NCBI GenBank assembly: GCA_011390455.1
Contig: JAABSI010000098.1
Coordinates: forward strand, 1-10,204
Origin: Trueperaceae bacterium
Lineage (GTDB): Bacteria; Deinococcota; Deinococci; Deinococcales; Trueperaceae
Direction of reading: 5' to 3'
Length of the DNA stretch: 10,204 nucleotides
Below are positions 6,028-10,204 of the stretch, piece after piece. Made by a program: the position numbers and the translations under genes. Every line of letters starts with the position of its first letter. Positions within the stretch are counted from its first letter, which is position 1. Below the pieces are notes generated by a model. That model made no database searches. It worked only from the letters and a program-made list of their open reading frames with translations, and was not told the origin of the DNA.

Positions 6028-6045
6028 TTGGGTCTGGAGGCTCTC

Positions 6046-6267
6046 GTGACCCAGATCACCGCTCGCCTGCCGGACGAGCTCGTGGCCGCGTTGGATGATG
6101 CCGCGTCGCAGCTGCGTTGCACGCGTTCGGACGTGGTGCGGCGGGCCATCGAGGTCTACCTGGACGACGTCGAGGACGTCGCTGTGGCCCTCCAGGCGCT
6201 GCAGGATCCGGCCGATCCCGTGCTCGAGTGGGACGGCGTCCGGCGTGACGTACTCCGTCAGGGATAG
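6046..6267 (+). CDS. Orphan ribbon-helix-helix (CopG-type) antitoxin
   Basis: Predicted 73-residue RHH DNA-binding protein. Residues 2-8 (TQITARL) are the DNA-contacting strand, PDELVAALDDAASQLR (9-24) helix 1 and TRSDVVRRAIEVYLDDVEDVAVALQAL (26-52) helix 2 and its extension. The tail DPADPVLEWDGVRRDVL (54-70) is, from memory of the family, the toxin-binding tail of RelE/ParE-paired antitoxins. The GTG start has GGAGG (6036-6040) 5 bases upstream. No intact RelE/ParE or PIN toxin follows. A GTG at 6245, overlapping its 3' end, opens a frame reading VTYSVRDRA, like a RelE start, but this runs in frame into the ImmA-like gene. A 16-base palindrome lies just after its stop. Alone it may be a self-repressor or an anti-toxin for a module elsewhere. 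Confidence 0.88.
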   Translation: MTQITARLPDELVAALDDAASQLRCTRSDVVRRAIEVYLDDVEDVAVALQALQDPADPVLEWDGVRRDVLRQG

Positions 6268-6276
6268 GGCAGTGGT

Positions 6277-6292
6277 GGCCCGCCGGCGGGCC
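6277..6292 (+). repeat. Palindrome after the RHH antitoxin
   Basis: GGCCCGCCGGCGGGCC is a perfect 16-base palindrome 10 bases after the RHH stop. As RNA it gives a 6-bp G+C stem with a CCGG loop. Without a T-run it is a weak terminator candidate that would separate the RHH and ImmA-like transcripts. Confidence 0.45.
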
Positions 6293-6347
6293 GAGATCGG
6301 GCGTGGTCAGGTTGGTGTCCGGCCCCTGGCCCGGCGTGCTCGCCTCG

Positions 6348-6353
6348 TACAAT
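6348..6353 (+). promoter_or_regulatory. Leaderless -10 element of the ImmA-like gene
   Basis: TACAAT (5/6 match to TATAAT) ends 5 bases before the ATG at 6359. There is no SD, so the gene is probably translated from a leaderless mRNA. No good -35 at 16-18 bases is seen. Confidence 0.55.
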
Positions 6354-6358
6354 CGATC

Positions 6359-7357
6359 ATGGTTCTGGCGTCGGACTCCCCACCCTGCGACCTGGTGCGC
6401 ATCCGACCGGACGCTTCGCCGCTCGCGCTGTGGCGGTACCTGCATGCCTGTGCGCGACGGGGGCCGGGCACGGCTTGGGCGTCCCACGTCGCGGCCGTGA
6501 GGGCGGCCCAGGCGGCGGACGACACCGGCCCGCGGGCGGAGGCAGCCCTCGCCGAGGAGGGGGTGCCGCGCGGGGCCGATCTGGGCGTGGGCTGCGTGCC
6601 GGTGCCCGGCGAACCGCAGGAGGCGGCTTCGTTCGACGCCGCGCACGACCTCGCGTGCCTGCTGGCGAACGCGGAGTCGGAGGGCATCGCGGTCACGTGG
6701 TGCGAACGCGAAGTCGAACTGGGTGGCTTCGTCTACCGGCCGAGCGAGCGGCAGGCCCGCCGGCGCGATCGCCGGGCGCCGCCGGCCGGGCTCGACGCGC
6801 GTTCGCTGCCGGCGGTGACGATCGGCGAGTTCGTGGTCGTGCTCAACCCGGCCCAGAACTGGACGACGACCTTCGACGTCCTGCTGCACGAGGTGGCGCA
6901 CGTGTTGCTCGGGCACGCGGGGCCGCGTGTGCCACTGGGGCTGGGGTCGCTCCACGTGTTGCGCCGAGGCGTTCCGGCCCACCACGTGCGTGAGCTCGAG
7001 GCGATCGCCGCGGCCGTCGTCGCCGCGTGGCGGCGGGGGCACCGGCCATCCAGGGAGTTGCGGCAGTGGATGGGCCACTTCGTGCCGGCGTTGCAGAACG
7101 AGGAACTCGGTGACGTGGACCTGCGCTGGGTGTTCGGCGCCGCCGACATCCTCGCCGCGTGGTGCCGCGTGCCGCCGGACGTGGAGTCGGTGCGCGCGGT
7201 CGGGCGGCCCCGCCCGAGCGGGTCCGGTCCCGCGGTGGGCGCCCGCCCGTTCTGGCGTGGGGCTGGCCGCCTGCCGGGGTCGTGGGATGCCGGGCCGGAT
7301 GACGAGATGGGTGCAGCCGTCGCGCGTGATCGGGAGCTGGTCGAAGCGGGCCGTTGA
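6359..7357 (+). CDS. ImmA/IrrE-family (DUF955) HExxH metallopeptidase-like protein
   Basis: Predicted 332-residue soluble protein. Residues 174-186 read DVLLHEVAHVLLGH, a zincin motif with H177, E178 and H181, followed by RELEAIAAAVVAAWRR (211-226), where E212 or E214 would be the third zinc ligand. This spacing is typical of ImmA/IrrE (COG2856), whose known members cleave a phage-type or stress repressor. Ahead of it AVTWCEREVELGGFVYRP (111-128) and EFVVVLNP (157-164) form the usual strands. The first 100 residues have no recognised domain, and the C-terminal 60 are Gly/Arg/Pro-rich and probably disordered. ATG 6359 is chosen for the TACAAT 5 bases upstream. The frame stays open upstream to a GTG at 6245 inside the RHH gene, giving an alternative 370-residue product. 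No Xre repressor partner is adjacent. Confidence 0.85.
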   Translation: MVLASDSPPCDLVRIRPDASPLALWRYLHACARRGPGTAWASHVAAVRAAQAADDTGPRAEAALAEEGVPRGADLGVGCVPVPGEPQEAASFDAAHDLACLLANAESEGIAVTWCEREVELGGFVYRPSERQARRRDRRAPPAGLDARSLPAVTIGEFVVVLNPAQNWTTTFDVLLHEVAHVLLGHAGPRVPLGLGSLHVLRRGVPAHHVRELEAIAAAVVAAWRRGHRPSRELRQWMGHFVPALQNEELGDVDLRWVFGAADILAAWCRVPPDVESVRAVGRPRPSGSGPAVGARPFWRGAGRLPGSWDAGPDDEMGAAVARDRELVEAGR

Positions 7358-7465
7358 GGGACGCGGTGCACGCTTTGGGCGCCGCGTGGAGCGTCGTTCG
7401 GTGTTTCTTGATACGGACGGTGGACTCGTGCATCGCAGCATGACGTGGGCCGCGGTGCCAGCAGC

Positions 7466-7504
7466 TTGCCGTACATCCATACGTGTCGTATGGTGAACCA
7501 TATG
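7466..7504 (+). promoter_or_regulatory. Leaderless promoter with overlapping operator of vapBC-3
   Basis: TTGCCG (7466-7471), 17 bases, then TATGGT (7489-7494) lie 7 bases before the ATG at 7502. CCATACG (7477-7483) and CGTATGG (7487-7493) form a perfect 7-bp inverted repeat with a TGT centre that covers the -10. A further half-site, CCATATG, spans the start codon (7498-7504) and pairs with the middle site. This is the layout expected for cooperative VapB dimers repressing their own operon. Confidence 0.75.
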
Positions 7505-7732
7505 AAGACCACGCTGGTCATCGACGACACCGTCGTCCGGCGCCTGCGCCAGGAGGCCGCGAGGCGCGGCGTCACGATGTCCGAGCTCGTCGAGGCGGGC
7601 CTTCGCCGGGTGCTGGACGAGCCGACGGCGGCGCAGGAGCCCCTTCCCGCGCTGCCACGCTGGGACGGCGGTGGCGCCCGCGTCGACGTCGCCGACCGCG
7701 ACGCGCTGCTCGCGCTCCTCGACCGGGACTGA
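7502..7732 (+). CDS. vapB: VapB-type ribbon-helix-helix antitoxin (module 3)
   Basis: Predicted 76-residue antitoxin of the third VapBC pair. MKTTLVIDDTVVRRLRQEAARRGVTMSEL has the standard VapB start: RHH strand (2-8), first helix (9-22), then MSELVEAGLRRVLD (26-39). The C-terminal WDGGGARVDVADRDALLALL (54-73) is an Asp-rich tail likely to sit in the PIN active site. There is no SD; a leaderless promoter and a clear inverted-repeat operator precede it. Five bases separate it from the toxin gene. It shares the 15-mer ACCATATGAAGACCA with the vapB-1 start (2069-2083 and 7497-7511), including the half-site over the ATG, so cross-regulation between the modules is possible. Confidence 0.92.
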   Translation: MKTTLVIDDTVVRRLRQEAARRGVTMSELVEAGLRRVLDEPTAAQEPLPALPRWDGGGARVDVADRDALLALLDRD

Positions 7733-7737
7733 ACGGC

Positions 7738-8187
7738 GTGTTCGTCGTCGACACCAACGTCTTGCTGTATGCAGCGGACGAGAGCAGCGAGTTCCACGCG
7801 CCGTGCCGCAGCTTCCTGGAAGGGCTGCGGTCCGGTCCCATCCCTTGGTTCCTCACCTGGGGCATCGCCTACGAGTTCCTTGGCGTCGCCACCCACCCGC
7901 GCGTCTACCCGCGCCCGTGGTCGGCGCCCGTGGCACACGCCTTCCTGGACGCCTTGTTGAGTTCGCCGAGCGCCCGCCTGCTGACCCCCACCGCGCGCCA
8001 TGCGGAGGTACTTGCCGCATCGCTCGCCGAAGTCCCCGAGGCACGCGGGAACCTCCTGCACGACCTCCACACCGCCGTCCTCATGCGCGAGCACGGGGTC
8101 GGTCGCATCGTGACGCGCGACCGCGACTTCCACCGCTTCGGGTTCCTCGACGTCGTCGATCCGCTGCGGGTCGGACGGCGTGGCTGA
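7738..8187 (+). CDS. vapC: VapC-type PIN-domain toxin (module 3)
   Basis: Predicted 149-residue PIN ribonuclease. The GTG start at 7738 begins MFVVDTNVLLYAAD, giving D5. E46 is in IAYEFLGV, D109 in LLHDLHTAVL, and D128/D130 in TRDRDFHRFGFLDVVDP, so all catalytic positions are present. The pattern VDTNVLLYA with a long middle region (TPTARHAEVL) is the type of VapC with a long insert between E46 and D109. The gene lies 5 bases after vapB-3 and must share its promoter. It is longer and differs in sequence from the other two PIN toxins here. The C-terminal tail LRVGRRG is basic. RNA target unknown. Confidence 0.92.
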   Translation: MFVVDTNVLLYAADESSEFHAPCRSFLEGLRSGPIPWFLTWGIAYEFLGVATHPRVYPRPWSAPVAHAFLDALLSSPSARLLTPTARHAEVLAASLAEVPEARGNLLHDLHTAVLMREHGVGRIVTRDRDFHRFGFLDVVDPLRVGRRG

Positions 8188-8454
8188 GGGGCCGCCCCGA
8201 CTCGGCGTCGACGTGATCGTCGTGCCTGCTCGGCTGGATCGCGGCGAGCGCGGATGAACGGCTGGCACGTCTCGACGTGGGATCCCGGCGTCGCCGGCTT
8301 GTGCCGAGCGTTGCTGGGCACCGATGCCTCGGGTCGGGGCTGGTTCACCCCGTCCCGTGCAGACTGAGCCCATGCTCTAGATCTTGGCGCGATGCACTGC
8401 CACCGGTTGCTGGCGTCTGCCTGGCTCACGCGCTTTCTGACTCGGCGCCGCCGC
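8188..8454. other. Gene-free stretch between vapC-3 and the HigB remnant
   Basis: No convincing coding region, tRNA or terminator is seen. Frames on both strands are short or have chance composition. The stretch ends in the promoter-operator of the next module. Confidence 0.5.
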
Positions 8455-8489
8455 ATGATTCAGAAGTCATAGAACCCGTGAGGTATACT
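8455..8489 (+). promoter_or_regulatory. Promoter and possible operator of the HigB/HigA remnant module
   Basis: ATGATT (8455-8460) and AGTCAT (8465-8470) form an imperfect inverted repeat (one G-T pair) around CAGA. TATACT (8484-8489) is a -10-like hexamer 3 bases before the ATG at 8493. TTCAGA (8459-8464) is a weak -35 at 19 bases and overlaps the repeat, so repression by the HigA-type protein is plausible. Confidence 0.45.
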
Positions 8490-8492
8490 GGC

Positions 8493-8618
8493 ATGGCGGC
8501 TTGGGACGTCGTCCTCCTCGATCCCGTCGTGGACTGGTACGAGGGCTTGCTGCAGGCGGACCCCCTGACCGCCGAACAGGTGGCCGCGGCGTGGATCGCG
8601 GAGGAGATGGGTCCGTGA
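8493..8618 (+). pseudogene. higB: Truncated HigB-type (Gp49-like) toxin remnant
   Basis: Only 41 residues remain: AAWDVVLLDPVVDWYEGL, then LTAEQVAAAWIAEEMGP and a TGA. This matches the first strand and two helices of phage-derived Gp49-like/HigB toxins, which normally run to about 110-120 residues and continue after EE-GP with the GRP and GSRHxNLKELR segments that carry the catalytic Arg and Lys. These are absent in all frames, because only 29 bases separate the stop from the antitoxin start. A deletion of about 70 codons is the simplest reading. The order toxin then HigA antitoxin and the promoter are kept. It may still make a short peptide and keep expression of the antitoxin coupled. Confidence 0.7.
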
Positions 8619-8647
8619 TGCGACCGCGAGACGAGGGAGGTAGCACG

Positions 8648-8968
8648 ATGGCCCGGACCTGGAAGGGACTCGGATCCGAAGTCGTTTCGCACGGTCGCCT
8701 GAACGAGCCCCGGGTCGCCCATGCGCGCGCGCGGCAGCTCGCGGAGGTGCGGGCTCACCGGCTGGCCGAGCTTCGTGAGGCGCTCGGCATGACGCAGGTG
8801 GCGTTGGCTGAGCGGCTCCAGGTGTCACAGTCGCGCGTGTCGCGCATCGAGCGGGGCGCCATCGACCACACCCAACTCGAGACCCTGCGCGCCTACCTCG
8901 AGGCCCTCGGCGGCGAGCTCGAGGTCAGCGCGCGCTTCGGTGACGAGCGCATCCTCATCACGGGCTGA
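8648..8968 (+). CDS. higA: HigA-type XRE-family antitoxin
   Basis: Predicted 106-residue DNA-binding antitoxin. The helix-turn-helix is RLAELREALGMTQVALAERLQVSQSRVSRIERG (38-70), with QSRVSRIE as the recognition helix, followed by TLRAYLEALGGELEVSARFGDERILI (79-104), the dimer/strand ending of this HigA type. The N-terminal part (WKGLGSEV... RVAHARARQLAEVRAH) is the usual toxin-facing helix. The start at 8648 has GGGAGG (8635-8640) 7 bases upstream; an ATG at 8618 overlapping the toxin stop has a poorer context. The reading frame is intact although its toxin is cut short, so it may persist as a repressor or an anti-addiction factor. The neighbouring class IV enzyme gene ends only 6 bases away, convergently, with no terminator seen. 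Confidence 0.9.
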   Translation: MARTWKGLGSEVVSHGRLNEPRVAHARARQLAEVRAHRLAELREALGMTQVALAERLQVSQSRVSRIERGAIDHTQLETLRAYLEALGGELEVSARFGDERILITG

Positions 8969-8974
8969 GCGTTC

Positions 8975-9838
8975 CTAGCGATCGCCTGCCGACCCCCGCC
9001 GCGCCGCCACGTACCGGTCGACGTGCTCGGCGAAGGCCGCGAAGAGCGCCCGCGCGTGCGGCCCCACGATCCCTTCGCCGACCGGGCGACCGTCGATGGC
9101 CACGATCGGGACGAGGCCGCGGGCGGCGCCGGAGGTGAGCACCTCGTCGGCCCCATGGAGTTCCTCGAGGGGGATGGCGCGCTCCTCGACGGGCATGCGC
9201 TCGCGCGCGACGGTGACCACCTGCTTCATGCTCACGCTGGCCAGCACGCCGTCGGCGCGCGTGACGAGCGTGCCGTCCCGGACGATGGCCAGGGCGGAGC
9301 GGGCGCACTCGGCCGCGTGCACGCCGTCGTGGTAGAGGACGTCGATCGCGCCGGCGGCGCGCATGGCGGGGGCGAGGCGCATGAGGGTGAGGTAGTTGGT
9401 GGTCTTCGCCTCGGGGAACTGGCGCGTGTGCTGGTGGCTGATGAGCGTGGCGCCCGTGGGCGCCGTCGCGCGGGGCCCGACGTTCAGCGTGGTGACGACC
9501 GTCGTGGGCGTGTGGAAGGTGATGCCGTCGTCGGAGGGTCCGCCGGTGAGGAGGACGTGCGCGGCGATGACGCCGGGGCCGTTGGCGTCGATGAGCGCGT
9601 GCACGTCGGCGCCCACGCCGTCGGTGCCTCGGGGGAGGGGCAGGCCGACGGCGTCTGCCGAGCGGGCGAGCCGGGCGAGGTGGTCCTCGAGGAAGAGTGG
9701 CACGCCCTGCTCGACGCGGAAGGCCTCGAACACGGCGTAGCCGCGCCGGAGGCCGAGGTCGCTCGCGTGGACCGTGGCGGCGTCGTGGGGGACCCGCTGG
9801 CCGTCGAGGATCGCCCAGCGGGGGGCGGGGGTGGTCAT
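8975..9838 (-). CDS. Class IV PLP-dependent aminotransferase
   Basis: Predicted 287-residue enzyme of fold-type IV, the group of branched-chain and D-amino-acid aminotransferases and aminodeoxychorismate lyase. The start ILDGQRVP... ASDLGLRRGYAVFEAFRV, the catalytic lysine K145 in PEAKTTNYL, and the PLP-N1 ligand E177 in HAAECARS are all present. A C-terminal TSGAARGLVPIVAIDGRPVGEG (235-256) is the phosphate-side motif. The usual sequence after the glutamate ends in S-N-(hydrophobic); here it is SAL (181-183), so the conserved Asn is Ala at 182. The GITR-like segment is SVSMKQ (201-206). These changes point to a divergent member whose substrate cannot be chosen. ATG 9838 is supported by TACCGT 6 bases upstream, without an SD. 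Confidence 0.88.
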   Translation of the reverse strand: MTTPAPRWAILDGQRVPHDAATVHASDLGLRRGYAVFEAFRVEQGVPLFLEDHLARLARSADAVGLPLPRGTDGVGADVHALIDANGPGVIAAHVLLTGGPSDDGITFHTPTTVVTTLNVGPRATAPTGATLISHQHTRQFPEAKTTNYLTLMRLAPAMRAAGAIDVLYHDGVHAAECARSALAIVRDGTLVTRADGVLASVSMKQVVTVARERMPVEERAIPLEELHGADEVLTSGAARGLVPIVAIDGRPVGEGIVGPHARALFAAFAEHVDRYVAARRGSAGDR

Positions 9839-9844
9839 GGGGTC

Positions 9845-9850
9845 ACGGTA
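9845..9850 (-). promoter_or_regulatory. Leaderless -10 element of the class IV enzyme gene
   Basis: The minus strand reads TACCGT 6 bases before the ATG at 9838, fitting TANNNT-N(5-7)-ATG. No clear -35 is seen. Confidence 0.45.
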
Positions 9851-9947
9851 CATCGAGCGTGAGGCGGTCGCTCGACCCCGCGCCGGACGCGCTGCTCTTG
9901 GGGCCCGCTCGGCCGTGGCCCCGTGCCATGCAGCCATGCCCCATCGT

Positions 9948-10002
9948 CCTCGCGGCAGCACGGCCGCTCGGGCGGTTACGGCTGAACGAGCGCACCGCGA
10001 GG
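9948..10002. repeat. Nested inverted repeat between class IV enzyme and membrane-protein genes
   Basis: CCTCGCGG (9948-9955) pairs perfectly with CCGCGAGG (9995-10002). Inside, CGCTCG (9965-9970) pairs with CGAGCG (9987-9992). The result is a two-stem structure with a 16-base loop. It may be a structured transcript end, a binding site or chance; no T-run follows. Confidence 0.5.
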
Positions 10003-10003
10003 G

Positions 10004-10027
10004 CCGGGGTCGTGCGTTCGACCACGG
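10004..10027. repeat. Hairpin next to the nested repeat
   Basis: CCG-G-GGTCG (10004-10012) pairs with CGACC-A-CGG (10019-10027), 8 pairs with one G-A mismatch and the loop TGCGTT. It adjoins the nested repeat. The two may form the 3' end of the minus-strand membrane-protein transcript. Confidence 0.45.
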
Positions 10028-10096
10028 AACCATTCCGAACGCCCGGCTCGAGCGCATCGGGGCGTGTGTTCTCAGTCCTTCACCGACGAGGTCGGC

Positions 10097-10204
10097 TCAG
10101 CCTCGACGCCGCGCCGTGTCACCCCGCGACGCGACCACCAGCAGCACGAGGTACACGACCACGAGCAGCGAGACCCCGATGCCGACGAGGAAGATCGTGC
10201 CATT
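10097..10204 (-). CDS. C-terminal end of a small membrane protein (partial)
   Basis: The last 35 residues of a gene that enters from the right edge: NGTIFLVGIGVSLLVVVYLV, then LLVVASRGDTARRRG and a TGA. One strongly hydrophobic helix of about 22 residues is followed by a basic tail, which by the positive-inside rule faces the cytoplasm. The start is outside the window, and the family cannot be named. It reads in the same direction as the class IV enzyme gene but is about 260 bases upstream, with inverted repeats between them. Confidence 0.6.
   Translation of the reverse strand, partial: NGTIFLVGIGVSLLVVVYLVLLVVASRGDTARRRG

Noticed and set aside
6056..7501. Long minus-strand open frame opposite the RHH and ImmA-like genes
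   Set aside because: Arg/Pro/His-rich chance composition. The plus strand carries recognisable RHH and HExxH proteins in the same place.
6733..8373. Minus-strand frame of 546 codons across the ImmA-like, vapB-3 and vapC-3 genes
   Set aside because: It overlaps three recognised genes in antisense and has low-complexity Ser/Arg/Pro content, typical of shadow frames at high G+C.
1..10204. CRISPR arrays, tRNA, rRNA, insertion sequences or attachment sites
   Set aside because: No regularly spaced repeats, no tRNA T-loop pattern with matching stems, and no transposase or integrase motif was found on either strand.

Overview
This is a G+C-rich, densely packed stretch of bacterial chromosome. It looks like an accessory region rich in toxin-antitoxin (TA) modules, set among small enzyme-like and hypothetical genes. 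There are no rRNA or tRNA genes, CRISPR arrays, integrases or transposases. Several genes lack a Shine-Dalgarno (SD) site and instead have a TANNNT hexamer 5-7 bases before the start codon. This is the arrangement of leaderless transcripts, which are common in Deinococcota and Actinomycetota. Together with the high G+C and many VapBC modules, it suggests a free-living member of a lineage such as Deinococcota, Actinomycetota or Chloroflexota. The sequence alone does not decide between them.

Layout. At 339-1529 two tandem paralogs encode small exported proteins resembling DUF3237, each with its own SD and a partly duplicated leader, closed by a strong hairpin terminator at 1555-1595. A gap of about 480 bases with two perfect inverted repeats follows. 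At 2074-3419 two different vapBC modules converge: vapBC-1 on plus and vapBC-2 on minus. At 3543-4689 a minus-strand operon encodes a DUF6616-like protein followed by two NTF2/SnoaL-fold proteins. A GNAT acetyltransferase (4945-5487) and an unrecognised acidic protein (5544-5915, minus) converge.

At 6046-7357 an orphan ribbon-helix-helix (RHH) antitoxin is followed by an ImmA/IrrE-type HExxH protein. At 7502-8187 lies a third vapBC, with a clear operator built into a leaderless promoter. At 8493-8968 an intact HigA-type antitoxin follows a HigB-type toxin cut to 41 residues, with no catalytic region. A class IV PLP enzyme (8975-9838, minus) and the C-terminal end of a small membrane protein (10097-10204, minus) finish the window.

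The main theme is three intact VapBC pairs plus two modules whose toxin is missing or broken. The most unusual places are the RHH/ImmA pair, where either a RelE-type toxin has eroded or a non-standard RHH-metallopeptidase pair exists, and the HigB stub upstream of a well-kept HigA.
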